DNA of 64,000 nt from the NCBI RefSeq assembly GCF_020829595.1, contig NZ_JAIVFW010000016.1, positions 1 to 64,000 of the forward strand. Direction: 5' to 3'. This DNA is from Nostoc sp. CHAB 5844. GTDB lineage: Bacteria > Cyanobacteriota > Cyanobacteriia > Cyanobacteriales > Nostocaceae. A model generated the notes under the pieces. It saw nothing but the letters and a program-made list of their open reading frames with translations. It made no database searches and was not told the DNA's origin. The translations under genes and the position numbers were made by a program. Of the stretch, positions 55,234 through 63,893 are shown in pieces (within the stretch, counting starts at the first letter, position 1; each line of letters starts with the position of its first letter).

Positions 55234-56946
55234 ATGCCAGAAACCAAACCTCGTGACGTGCAAGTACTGCCCATTGCTACCGATACAACAGTAATGCGAT
55301 CGCGCAGTTGGGCAAGACTGAGATTTGAAATAGAATATGCCCTAGCCAAAGGGACTACGGCTAACTCTTATGTAATTCAAGGTGACAAAATCGCCTTGAT
55401 TGATCCTCCAGGAGAAACCTTCACGCAGATTTATCTGGAAGCGTTACAGCAGCGCTTTGATGTCAAAGCGATTGATTATGTAATTCTCGGTCACGTCAAT
55501 CCTAACCGCGCCGCCACCTTGAAGGCTTTATTAGAAATTGCACCGCAAATCACTTTTGTCTGTTCTAATCCTGGGGCAATAAATTTACGCGGAGCCTTAG
55601 AAAATCCAGACTTACCAATTATGATTATGCGGGGAGAAGAAACCCTGGATTTGGGTAAGGGACATTACTTACAATTTATTCCCACACCCAACCCCCGCTA
55701 CGCTGATGAACTCTGCACCTACGATCCGCAAACCGAAATTCTCTACACAGATAAGTTTTTTGGGGCGCATATCTGCGGCGATCAAGTATTTGATGAAGGT
55801 TGGGAGATTATTAACGAAGACCGCCGTTATTATTTTGACTGTCTCATGGCTCCCCATGCACGGCAAGTAGAAACAGCGTTAGAAAAACTGGCGGATTTTC
55901 CAGTACGCTTGTATGCCACGGGACACGGGCCTTTGGTACGTTATGCCTTACTTGAGCTAACTAAAGCTTATCGTCAATGGAGTCAACAGCAAACAGCTGC
56001 TGACTTGACAGTGGCATTAATTTATGCTTCTGCGTATGGTAATACAGCAACCTTAGCCCAAGCGATCGCGCGTGGCATTACCAAAGCTGGTGTCGCTGTA
56101 GAATCAATTAACTGCGAATTTACCGACCCAGAAGAAATCCGCGCGGCTGTAGAAAAATCTGCTGGTTTTGTCATGGGTTCCCCAACGCTGGGAGGTCATG
56201 CACCGACACCTGTGCAAACAGCTTTAGGGATTGTCTTATCAACAGCAACAAATAATAAACTTGCAGGTGTGTTTGGTTCCTTTGGTTGGAGTGGTGAAGC
56301 CGTCGATTTAATCGAAAGCAAACTCAAAGATGCTGGCTATCGCTTTGGTTTTGATACCATCCGCGTCAAGTTTAAACCCGACGATGCCACCTTACAACTG
56401 TGCGAAGAAGCGGGAACCGACTTTGCTCAAGCACTGAAGAAAGCCAAAAAAGTGCGATCGCAAAGTGTACCAGCCACAAATGTTGAACAAGCAGTTGGAC
56501 GCATCGTAGGTTCCTTGTGTGTGCTGACAGCCAAACAAGAAGATAGAGCCAGCGCCATGTTAGCCTCATGGGTAGCCCAAGCCAGCTTTAATCCGCCAGG
56601 GTTAACTATCGCTGTTGCCAAAGACCGTGCAGTAGAACCACTCACACACTCAGGTAACGAATTTGTCCTCAATATTCTCCAAGAAGGCAATCACTTGGGG
56701 TTGATGAAACATTTCCTCAAACCCTTCGGCCCCGGACAAGACAGATTTGCTGATGTTGCTACTGAAGAAAGCACAAATGGTTCTCCCATCCTCACAGATG
56801 CTTTAGCCTACTTGGAATGTAAAGTACAAAACCGGATGGAATCTGGAGACCACTGGTTGGTTTATGCCACTGTAGAAAACGGTAAAGTGTTAAATCAAGA
56901 TGGTGTCACATCTGTGCATCACCGCAAGTCAGCTACGCATTATTAA
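55234..56946 (+). CDS. flavodiiron protein, Flv1-type
   Basis: 570 residues with the cyanobacterial order: beta-lactamase-like domain (1-260), flavodoxin-like domain (about 265-400, YASAYGNTATLAQAIARG), and a C-terminal flavin reductase domain (about 430-570). The normal di-iron motif H-x-E-x-D-H is HVNPNR here (87-92), so iron ligands are replaced by Asn, Asn and Arg. This is the Flv1/Flv2-type pattern, whose members work as heterodimers with a canonical Flv3/Flv4 in photoreduction of oxygen. No partner flv gene is next to it. Confidence 0.9.
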   Translation: MPETKPRDVQVLPIATDTTVMRSRSWARLRFEIEYALAKGTTANSYVIQGDKIALIDPPGETFTQIYLEALQQRFDVKAIDYVILGHVNPNRAATLKALLEIAPQITFVCSNPGAINLRGALENPDLPIMIMRGEETLDLGKGHYLQFIPTPNPRYADELCTYDPQTEILYTDKFFGAHICGDQVFDEGWEIINEDRRYYFDCLMAPHARQVETALEKLADFPVRLYATGHGPLVRYALLELTKAYRQWSQQQTAADLTVALIYASAYGNTATLAQAIARGITKAGVAVESINCEFTDPEEIRAAVEKSAGFVMGSPTLGGHAPTPVQTALGIVLSTATNNKLAGVFGSFGWSGEAVDLIESKLKDAGYRFGFDTIRVKFKPDDATLQLCEEAGTDFAQALKKAKKVRSQSVPATNVEQAVGRIVGSLCVLTAKQEDRASAMLASWVAQASFNPPGLTIAVAKDRAVEPLTHSGNEFVLNILQEGNHLGLMKHFLKPFGPGQDRFADVATEESTNGSPILTDALAYLECKVQNRMESGDHWLVYATVENGKVLNQDGVTSVHHRKSATHY

Positions 56947-57295
56947 TTTTCAACCCCTCTCCAAACCTCTCACGCCAGTTGCTACAACGGGGGGAACCCC
57001 CCTTCGGGTTCACAGTTGCCTGATGCCACTTGCTCCACTTGGGGAGACCCCAAGACCGCAGTGGCTCCGGAGGGAAACCCTCCCTCCGCACTGATTCACC
57101 GCAACGCACTGGCTCCCCGAAGCGGAGAGAGGCTTTGACTTTTGCGCCCCTTCCCTCGTAGGGAAGGGGTTGGGGGTTAGGTTTGAGCAAAAATTGCACA
57201 CGGCGTTATTGGGTGAGAATGGCATGGGTAAACTTCATCACATCGAGTATAACGAGTAGAGTAATTCTCAAGTTACGAATTACGAATTACGAATT
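56947..57295. repeat. dispersed palindromic repeat mosaic
   Basis: Contains GGGGGGAACCCCCC (56990-57003), CTTGGGGAGACCCCAAG (57038-57054), GGAGGGAAACCCTCCC (57069-57084) and CCCCTTCCCTCGTAGGGAAGGGG (57147-57169). Such GC-rich hairpin clusters recur in the window, and open frames in this region are by-products. The ftsX promoter region would lie at the far end. Confidence 0.8.
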
Positions 57296-58198
57296 ATGTT
57301 CAAATTTCTCACCAAACTTGACTATTTACTTAAAGAAACCTTCCTGGGGTTGTTGCGTGGCGGTTGGATGAATTGGGCAGCTGTTAGCACTGTTGCAGTG
57401 TTACTATTTCTGTTTGGCTTGAGTCTGCAAACTTCTTGGCAAGTCGAAAAACTCCTTTATCAATTCGGTAGTCAGTTGGAAGTTTCTGTATATCTAGAAC
57501 CAGGCATACAAGCTAAAAGCATTGAACATTTGGTAGTACAAATGCCAGAAGTTGTGGCGATGCAAACCGTTACTAAAGAAGAAGCTTGGGCAAAATTGGT
57601 TAAGGATTTGAGAATTGCGGATATTGATGGTGCTACTCAGCAGCTAGGCGAAAATCCTTTAGTTGATGAGATGAAAGTAAAAGCGCGAAATTCTCAAGTA
57701 GTACCAGTCTTAGCTACTCATCTAGCTAAGTTGCCAGGAGTTGATACTGTGCAGTATGTAGATGAAGCTGTCAAACGTATCGCTCAGTTACATCGGGGGT
57801 TGAACTGGTTTACTTTGACAATTACTAGTATCCTGACTTTAACGGCGATCGCTGTTACTACCACCACCATTCGCCTAATTGTGCTGGCACGTCGGCGCGA
57901 AATTGAAATTATGCAACTTGTAGGCGCAACTTCGGCGTGGATTTACCTACCGTTTATTTTACAAGGAATTTCCTTTGGTTTAGTTGGCGGTGCGATCGCT
58001 TGGAGTTTCATTTCGGTAATTGAACAATTTTTAGGCAAATTACTAGCTAATCAACCAGAGTTTATTCAATTCATCGCCAATGGACTGCAACTTGCGCCCA
58101 CACAAATCTTATTATTACCCCTGATTCTCTTAAGTTTCGGTGCAACGGTAGGATTAATAGGAAGCTTATTTGCCGTACATCGATTTGCTAAAGCATAG
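57296..58198 (+). CDS. ftsX: cell division protein FtsX
   Basis: 300 residues. FtsX forms with FtsE an ABC-type complex that activates septal peptidoglycan hydrolysis. One N-terminal helix (about 22-45), a periplasmic domain, then three C-terminal helices. Signature features: LYQFGSQLEVSVYLEPGIQA and TTTTIRLIVLARRREIEIMQ, LVGATSAWI. ftsE is not adjacent. Confidence 0.95.
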   Translation: MFKFLTKLDYLLKETFLGLLRGGWMNWAAVSTVAVLLFLFGLSLQTSWQVEKLLYQFGSQLEVSVYLEPGIQAKSIEHLVVQMPEVVAMQTVTKEEAWAKLVKDLRIADIDGATQQLGENPLVDEMKVKARNSQVVPVLATHLAKLPGVDTVQYVDEAVKRIAQLHRGLNWFTLTITSILTLTAIAVTTTTIRLIVLARRREIEIMQLVGATSAWIYLPFILQGISFGLVGGAIAWSFISVIEQFLGKLLANQPEFIQFIANGLQLAPTQILLLPLILLSFGATVGLIGSLFAVHRFAKA

Positions 58199-58278
58199 TC
58201 AATGGTCAATCAATGGTCAAGAGTTATTGATTATCTTTAGTAAATAACAAATGACTAATGACCAAGGACTAAATAACT

Positions 58279-59088
58279 ATGAAATCTCAATGGGAATCTT
58301 TATTACAAAATCTTGGTGAATGGCAAGGTTCATTTACTCGATTTTCACCCCAAGGTACGCTCATAGAAGATATTAAAAGCGTAGTTTCTTTGGAAGGTTT
58401 GAACGAAAATAAAACCATCCACCAAGTTGTCCGCCGCGAAGGACAAGAAGATTTAGTCCTAGAATACAGTTCTCTATCTAAAAGTACACTATTTTTTGAA
58501 AATGGGGCATTTTCGCAAGGTTCTATTCAGTTAGCACCATTTACAGAGTTTGGTGCGGAACTCGGTTTAATTTATAAAAATCGTCGCTTACGCCTAGTTC
58601 AAATATTTGATAAAAATGGTCAGCTAGATAAAATAACTTTAATTCGTGAACATTTAGCCGGAACCGAACCAGTAGAAAACCCTCCCTTATCGGTAAATGA
58701 TTTGTTGGGAGAATGGCACGGTGAAGCTATCACAATCTATCCTGATTGGCGATCGCCCGATACTTACTCTTCAACTTTAAAATTACATCTAGATGATACT
58801 GGACGGTTAGTGCAGAGTTTGACATTTGGCGATCGTAACATCACTTCAACAGCTACAATTCAAGGTTCTATTATTCACTTCGACCAAGACCCATCCAAGC
58901 AAATACAAGTATTACTATTACCTAACGGTGCTTCCGCAACATCTCCATTGCAAGTGAAGTTACGTCAACCCTTATTTTTAGAAGTGGGTTGGTTAATTCA
59001 ACCAAACCTACGTCAGCGCATGATTCGTAGCTACAGCGATAAAGGTGAATGGGTAAGCCTCACATTGGTAACTGAACAAAAGGTGTAA
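58279..59088 (+). CDS. DUF3598 family lipocalin-like protein
   Basis: 269 residues, with two similar beta-rich halves. The start MKSQWESLLQNLGEWQGSFT and the second-half echo LLGEWHGEAITIYPDW are typical of DUF3598, which is limited mainly to photosynthetic organisms and predicted to have a calycin/lipocalin fold. No signal peptide. Function unknown; it is 80 nt downstream of ftsX on the same strand but probably separately expressed. Confidence 0.85.
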   Translation: MKSQWESLLQNLGEWQGSFTRFSPQGTLIEDIKSVVSLEGLNENKTIHQVVRREGQEDLVLEYSSLSKSTLFFENGAFSQGSIQLAPFTEFGAELGLIYKNRRLRLVQIFDKNGQLDKITLIREHLAGTEPVENPPLSVNDLLGEWHGEAITIYPDWRSPDTYSSTLKLHLDDTGRLVQSLTFGDRNITSTATIQGSIIHFDQDPSKQIQVLLLPNGASATSPLQVKLRQPLFLEVGWLIQPNLRQRMIRSYSDKGEWVSLTLVTEQKV

Positions 59089-59222
59089 AATCTTGTTGTC
59101 AGTTAAGCAATTGCTGTTATAAAAGTGTCGCTTGCTCCCTCTAGAAAATCGCCAATTGATTTATCAATCTGTAGAATAGCAAATAGCAGTAGTACAACTT
59201 AGCTTTTGTAAGGAAGCCTTAA

Positions 59223-59786
59223 ATGGTACAAACCCCTGCTAAAACTTTTACTCTAACTGAATTCCTCGATTTACCAGATACAGAACCTGCCAGCGAATAT
59301 ATTGATGGGCGTATCATCCAAAAACCGATGCCACAAGGAGAACACAGCGTAATTCAGACTGAGTTAGCACCTGCAATTAATTTAATCGTAAAACCGCAAA
59401 AAATTGCGCGGGCTTTCTGTGAACTTCGCTGTACATTTGGAAATCGCTCAATTGTGCCTGACATTACTGTGTTTATGTGGGACAGAATTCCTCGACAAGA
59501 GAATGGTGGGGTTGCTAACGCCTTCTTAATTGCCCCAGATTGGACAATTGAAATTTTATCTCCTGAGCAAAGTCAAACTAAAGTTATCAAGAATATTCTC
59601 CATTGTCTCAAGTATGGAACTCAGATGGGATGGCTGATTGATCCTAAAGAAAAATCTGTGTTTGTTTACTTGCCAAATCAAGCAACTAATGTTTACGAAG
59701 AACTAGAAACAAAGTTACCAGTCCCGGAATTTGCTAAAGATTTCAGCTTAACAGTAGAAGGTTTATTTAGCTGGTTACTGGAATAA
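59223..59786 (+). CDS. Uma2 (DUF820) family protein
   Basis: 187 residues, intact Uma2 fold: FTLTEFLDLPDTEPASEYID, CTFGNRSIVPDITVFMWD and DWTIEILSPEQSQTKVIKNI, ending in KYGTQMGWLIDP. The nuclease-like fold is known, but the activity in cyanobacteria is not. Its intactness contrasts with the broken copy at 54472-55029. Confidence 0.9.
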   Translation: MVQTPAKTFTLTEFLDLPDTEPASEYIDGRIIQKPMPQGEHSVIQTELAPAINLIVKPQKIARAFCELRCTFGNRSIVPDITVFMWDRIPRQENGGVANAFLIAPDWTIEILSPEQSQTKVIKNILHCLKYGTQMGWLIDPKEKSVFVYLPNQATNVYEELETKLPVPEFAKDFSLTVEGLFSWLLE

Positions 59787-59886
59787 TTATAGTTACGCCC
59801 TTTCCTCGCTAAATTTGGCATAATAAGTCCTGAATAACCAAATTATATTATTTCCTACATTAAATATGCCTTGTAAATGGATGCTA

Positions 59887-60432
59887 TCAATCGAAAGAAT
59901 AACCAGCAAAGAAAATCTCACTAGGCTGATTTTCTGCATAAACGATGATGTATCTAGCTGAACCTCTGTCAATACTGTCCCAAAATTTTTCTGCTGCATC
60001 AGAGTTTGTGTTACCAAGAATGACAGACTCAATCATTTCATGAGTGGGTTGTTCAGTACCGAACAGAGTAATAAGTTCTGCTGGATTTAGTGGAAAAGCA
60101 GTGTTAAAAATTTCTCCAAGTATTTCGTGGTATTCTTCTCCTCCTAGTAACGCCGCTTCAAACTCATCTCCTAAAAGTGGACATGGCCTATCAGCGACTC
60201 GAAGAATATCAAGGATTGAGCGTGTTCCATCTGCATCAGAGGCTTCTAGTGCTGCTTGAATAGATATATGTTGCGCTCCTGGAGCAAGAGAATTTTCTGT
60301 AATTGGGAAATCGAGCAATGGTATTACAGGATTATATCGACCTGCTTGAAACTCTCGTTGGCGAAGCGTCTGTAATGCTGCGTTGAGATCAGTTTGATAA
60401 TCTGTGTAGTACCAATAAGGTTCCGCACCCAT
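59887..60432 (-). CDS. hypothetical acidic protein
   Basis: 181 residues, acidic, without signal peptide. Patterns such as EPYWYYTDYQTDLNAALQTL and PLLDFPITENSLAPG are not tied to any family I know. It lies just outside the aat 3' copy that borders the restriction-modification-like cassette and may be an accessory gene or a resident gene. Confidence 0.65.
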   Translation of the reverse strand: MGAEPYWYYTDYQTDLNAALQTLRQREFQAGRYNPVIPLLDFPITENSLAPGAQHISIQAALEASDADGTRSILDILRVADRPCPLLGDEFEAALLGGEEYHEILGEIFNTAFPLNPAELITLFGTEQPTHEMIESVILGNTNSDAAEKFWDSIDRGSARYIIVYAENQPSEIFFAGYSFD

Positions 60433-60484
60433 ACAACTTTTTCACTAAATTAATAACAAGAAACATAATTATTGCTCTACATTC

Positions 60485-60573
60485 TTACACCAAAGAACAG
60501 CGACGTTGCAATGCTTTCTGGAGTAAGGCTTGATATTCTTCATCGCCAATGCCGTAAGCGCCAAAGCGTTCCA
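60485..60573 (-). repeat. aat 3' end, distal copy of direct repeat
   Basis: 89 bp, same orientation as the aat 3' end at 62823-62911, with four differences. In the aat frame it encodes [29 protein letters not shown] and the stop. It has no upstream aat sequence. One base change is replacing (Phe/Ser); the Gln and Arg codons differ silently. Confidence 0.95.
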
Positions 60574-60587
60574 CTAACTTGAGTTTT

Positions 60588-60620
60588 TGAATACTTTAGT
60601 CTGTATAACTTTTGTATTCA
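60588..60620 (+). promoter_or_regulatory. half-sites of a C-box-like operator upstream of the regulator gene
   Basis: TGAATAC at 60588-60594 and GTATTCA at 60614-60620 are inverted arms of the same sequence that forms the perfect palindrome at 62750-62767. The XRE regulator gene starts at 60639. This placement suggests that the regulator binds both its own promoter and the methyltransferase promoter. Confidence 0.65.
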
Positions 60621-60638
60621 AAAACCTATGCTTCTTTC

Positions 60639-60884
60639 ATGCAGCCCAGTCAACTAGATCAAATTTTAGGAAGAGAACTACAGCGTCATCGCATAAACAA
60701 AGGTTGGTCACAAGAGTATCTTGCAGAAGTCACAGGTCTGCACAGAACTTATATCAGCCAGCTTGAAAGAGGGCTAAAAAGCCCATCTGTTAGAGTTCTC
60801 AGTCATATTACCAAGGCATTAGGTATGAAAATGAGTGAATTTTTACAATCTGTTGAGGAATCTTTAAGTGCTGACGGACAGTGA
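60639..60884 (+). CDS. XRE-family helix-turn-helix regulator (controller protein-like)
   Basis: 81 residues from the ATG at 60639 (MQPSQLDQILGRELQRHRIN); a TTG 27 bases upstream is less likely. The HTH reads WSQEYLAEVTGLHRTYISQL, ERGLKSPSV, typical of restriction-modification controller proteins. The next gene starts inside it (17-nt overlap), so they are coupled. Inverted arms TGAATAC/GTATTCA lie just upstream and recur at the methyltransferase start. Confidence 0.88.
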   Translation: MQPSQLDQILGRELQRHRINKGWSQEYLAEVTGLHRTYISQLERGLKSPSVRVLSHITKALGMKMSEFLQSVEESLSADGQ

Positions 60885-61626
60885 AGTTGAAAGATTAAGG
60901 CAAGCTATTATTGCAGCTATTGCATCTCCAATTATCGGTTCGATAGAAGATTATACATGGGAAGCCATGTTTCATTATGTGAAGAATATTTCTTTATCCG
61001 ATCCCGCTTTAGGACGTAGCAAGCTTCTTTACGATGCTGTAGATCCTTTAACTAAAATAGGTTGGTCACTTAAATCACTCCAATTAAAAGGAAAAAGCAA
61101 TCTTGACATTAAAACAACATATTATTACGTAATTCAAAGAGCAGATGTAATTAAAAAAGCTATCGAGCTAGGATTTCCAGACCTTGATGAAATATCTCCA
61201 CCAGAAAAGCTGGGAGCAGCACTTATTCAACATTGGAATCAAAAAGTAGAGAAAGATTCTCTAAAACAAAAAGTTGAAATAAGTTACGAAGGTATTCTTC
61301 TCAAGAATATCCAAGGAACCGAATATGTTTATTGTGAATATTCAATTGAGTGTTTAGACTCATCTGCTTTTTCTTGGGCTTGGACAGTAAACCAAAAAAC
61401 TGGGAAAAAAGGTGTTGGTTTACAAGGAAGTATTGACGGCAAAGCACAACTAATCTGGTATAAAAATCAAAAGCAACTTTTCAGAGCTAGAACAATTCCT
61501 TCAGAAGCGGTTCATGTTAGGGTTGAGCGAACTCGTCTTACACTGGATAGATATGTTGAAATAGTTGTCTCAGCTTTGCAATCTCAAATTAATACTCAGG
61601 CTTTTGAACATGAGCCTGAAGAATAG
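60868..61626 (+). CDS. putative restriction endonuclease of the cassette
   Basis: 252 residues from GTG at 60868, overlapping the regulator gene. No named endonuclease family recognised. The stretch DAVDPLTKIGWSLKSLQLK (about 56-75) could be a PD-(D/E)XK-like core with Asp and a SLK/Lys element; this is tentative. The C-terminus is beta-rich (WAWTVNQKTGKKGVGLQGSI). Its role is inferred from its position between the regulator and a cytosine methyltransferase. It ends inside the methyltransferase gene (convergent 38-nt overlap). Confidence 0.6.
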   Translation: MLTDSEVERLRQAIIAAIASPIIGSIEDYTWEAMFHYVKNISLSDPALGRSKLLYDAVDPLTKIGWSLKSLQLKGKSNLDIKTTYYYVIQRADVIKKAIELGFPDLDEISPPEKLGAALIQHWNQKVEKDSLKQKVEISYEGILLKNIQGTEYVYCEYSIECLDSSAFSWAWTVNQKTGKKGVGLQGSIDGKAQLIWYKNQKQLFRARTIPSEAVHVRVERTRLTLDRYVEIVVSALQSQINTQAFEHEPEE

Positions 61627-62746
61627 ATGAAGCGATAACTTTTCCTAGAAGTGGTGGTACAGATTCACCAATTTGGGAAGCCATCTCAGTATATGTTCCC
61701 AAAAAATGAAAATTATCAGGATAAGAGTGTAGTCTTGCAGCTTCACGTATTGTAATTGTTCGATCTTGAGTAGGATGGAAAAACCTGCCTGATCCAGGAT
61801 GGAATACCCATCTTGTAATAGTTCTCGCTGGCTTATCCCAGTAAAGTCTTCCGTATGCACCGCTGTAGTGTTTTTTAGGAGCTAATTCACTTGGTAAGTC
61901 TCTAGCATCTTGTCCTTCTCGAAGAACACGAACTCTTGATAATTGAATTGGAGTTAAAGCACGAGCGACATGATTAACAATTTTTAAACTTTTATGACGC
62001 ATCATAGCTTGATATGTAGTTGCTGGAGGAGAAGGATAAATTTCAACCTCATATCTTTGTCCTGCATCTAGTACTGGTAAATCCCCAATTGCATCTCTGA
62101 CTGTTACAAGAGGAGACATATTTGGCTCTAACAAATTCAGCTGATTACAAGACTTTGTAGTTCTATAGTCACTTCTGATATCACCAAAATGTGTTGGTTC
62201 AGGAAAATGAAGAGAATGAACTAGACTAGCCAGAAAAAAAGCTCTGGATCTTGTTTGCGGTATTCCATAATGTGCAGCATTTAATGAAGCAAAGATAACT
62301 TTATAGCCCAATAATTCTAGTTGTGTTGTTATTTCTTCGCTGATTACACCATTGTAAGCTTTCAAAATTTCTGGTACGTTCTCCATGACAACGTAAAGAG
62401 GTCTAAACTGGTCAACGAACTCTAAAAAAGTTCGATATAGTTGATTACGCGAATCATTGAGGTAGCGATAACCAGCAGGAATATTTCTAGAAAATCCCTG
62501 GCACGGAGGGCCTCCAATTAACACTGTTAGTTCTTCTCGCTCCAAACCCAAAGCTAATCGCAACTCAGAAGCACTAATTTGACGTATATCCTGATTGATA
62601 ATTTTAGTATTTGGATAATTGTGCTTGTAAGTCGCCAAGGCTTTTGAATTTACATCTACAGCACACAGAGATTCAAAGCCCGCCATGTGAAATCCTGTAG
62701 TCAAACCGCCTGCACCAGCAAATAAGTCAATAATTTTGTGTCTCAT
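61589..62746 (-). CDS. DNA (cytosine-5-)-methyltransferase
   Basis: 385 residues with the m5C methyltransferase motifs in order: I LFAGAGGL (8-15), IV GGPPCQGFSR with catalytic Cys82, VI VMENVPEI (Glu122), VIII QTRSRAFF, IX TIREAARLHSYPDNF and X QIGESVPPLLG. Motif order is normal. It converges on the putative endonuclease gene with a 38-nt overlap. Its start is 3 bases from a perfect 18-bp palindrome (62750-62767), so expression is likely controlled by the XRE regulator. Confidence 0.95.
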   Translation of the reverse strand: MRHKIIDLFAGAGGLTTGFHMAGFESLCAVDVNSKALATYKHNYPNTKIINQDIRQISASELRLALGLEREELTVLIGGPPCQGFSRNIPAGYRYLNDSRNQLYRTFLEFVDQFRPLYVVMENVPEILKAYNGVISEEITTQLELLGYKVIFASLNAAHYGIPQTRSRAFFLASLVHSLHFPEPTHFGDIRSDYRTTKSCNQLNLLEPNMSPLVTVRDAIGDLPVLDAGQRYEVEIYPSPPATTYQAMMRHKSLKIVNHVARALTPIQLSRVRVLREGQDARDLPSELAPKKHYSGAYGRLYWDKPARTITRWVFHPGSGRFFHPTQDRTITIREAARLHSYPDNFHFLGTYTEMASQIGESVPPLLGKVIASSILQAHVQKPEY

Positions 62747-62749
62747 TTT

Positions 62750-62767
62750 TGAATACTATAGTATTCA
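62750..62767. promoter_or_regulatory. perfect 18-bp palindrome, candidate controller operator
   Basis: TGAATACTATAGTATTCA, identical on both strands, sits 3 bases upstream of the methyltransferase ATG (62746, minus strand). Its arms also occur upstream of the XRE gene (60588 and 60614). This is the pattern of a controller-protein operator that overlaps a promoter or start. Confidence 0.85.
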
Positions 62768-62822
62768 TGAAAGAGCGTCAAGTCAAGCAACTTTCTTATT
62801 ATGTTAAAAATCAGGACGCTGC

Positions 62823-62911
62823 TTACACCAAAAAACAGCGACGCTGCAATGCTTTCTGGAGTAAGGCTTGATATTCTTCATCGCCAATGCCGTAAGCGCC
62901 AAATCTTTCCA
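62823..62911 (-). repeat. aat 3' end, proximal copy
   Basis: The 3' 89 bp of the intact aat gene. With the copy at 60485-60573 it flanks about 2.25 kb that holds the regulator, putative nuclease and methyltransferase. The copies are in direct orientation. Confidence 0.95.
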
Positions 62912-63398
62912 AATGCGGATTCATCATTTGAGCATCAAACATCACAAATCGCCTTTGGCGCAATCTTTCTACTAACTTTACCATTGCAACTTTTGAGCCT
63001 TCAGGAATGCGGTAAAACATTGATTCACCGATGAAAGCACCACCAATTACAATTCCTAAAATACCGCCTGCGAGTTCATCGCCTTGCCAAGTTTCAAAAC
63101 TATAAGCAAAACCAGTTTCATGCAGTAACAAGTAAATATCTTTTAATTCTTCCGAAATCCAGGTTGTTTCTCGATTCGCGCATCCAGCAACAACAGCCGG
63201 AAAATCACGATTAATCGCCACTGTAAACCGCTCTTGATTCAACACACGCTGCAAAGACTTAGGATAGCGGAATCGCTCATCTAAAGGAATCAAAGTGCGA
63301 TCGCGGCTGCCATACCAACCCAAGCCCTCATTGTCATCAGCCATGAGAAAATAGCCTTGAGCATAGCCTTGAATAATAGCAGCGATATCATATTGCAT
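62823..63398 (-). CDS. aat: leucyl/phenylalanyl-tRNA--protein transferase
   Basis: 191 residues. It adds Leu or Phe to N-terminal basic residues of proteins for N-end-rule turnover. Family motifs: the start [17 protein letters not shown], the core [20 protein letters not shown], and the C-terminal [19 protein letters not shown]. The gene is intact, and its 3' end is duplicated 2.3 kb away beyond the methylase cassette. Confidence 0.95.
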   Translation of the reverse strand: MQYDIAAIIQGYAQGYFLMADDNEGLGWYGSRDRTLIPLDERFRYPKSLQRVLNQERFTVAINRDFPAVVAGCANRETTWISEELKDIYLLLHETGFAYSFETWQGDELAGGILGIVIGGAFIGESMFYRIPEGSKVAMVKLVERLRQRRFVMFDAQMMNPHLERFGAYGIGDEEYQALLQKALQRRCFLV

Positions 63399-63502
63399 AG
63401 ATCAAAATATAAATAAAAAATATCAGAGGAACGCAACCTGATGCGATCGCCATCCTCAGCGCTCCTCTGGGATATCTTTAGCATTACTCTGCGTTTAAAA
63501 AG

Positions 63503-63832
63503 ATGACACAACCAATCCCATCTATCACCCTACCACCAGCTAACAACCCCCTCCTTGAAGGTGAGTGGTTACAAGAGCGTTTGTTGCGGTGGCTAGATGC
63601 AGAATTTATCCCGGAAGCAATCAACCAAAAGATTGCCCAACGAGCGGCGCAAATATTTGTGCGTCAACGCATGGAAGGAGAAAACGACTTAGGTTCTCTG
63701 GTAATTGCCATTGTCACAGAGATGCAAGCGTTTGATTTTTCCAAAAGCTTTTATGGAGAGTTTGCGATCGCTAACGCTGTCAGCGATCTACTTTTAGAAA
63801 GTCTGGGCATAGACCGTTGCTGCGGTCAATAA
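63503..63832 (+). CDS. conserved hypothetical protein
   Basis: 109 residues, soluble and helical: EGEWLQERLLRWLDAEFIPE, QKIAQRAAQIFVRQRMEGEN, and a C-terminal SDLLLESLGIDRCCG. I recall similar short proteins in cyanobacteria with no function given. It is divergent from aat and convergent with rpsN. Confidence 0.7.
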   Translation: MTQPIPSITLPPANNPLLEGEWLQERLLRWLDAEFIPEAINQKIAQRAAQIFVRQRMEGENDLGSLVIAIVTEMQAFDFSKSFYGEFAIANAVSDLLLESLGIDRCCGQ

Positions 63833-63893
63833 TTTTTGTCATTGTCATTTGTCCTTTGTATTTAGCAAATAACCAATGACTAATGACCAATGA

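Noticed and set aside
56933-57225. Overlapping frames between flv1-type gene and ftsX
   Set aside because: All are translations of GC-rich palindromic repeats.
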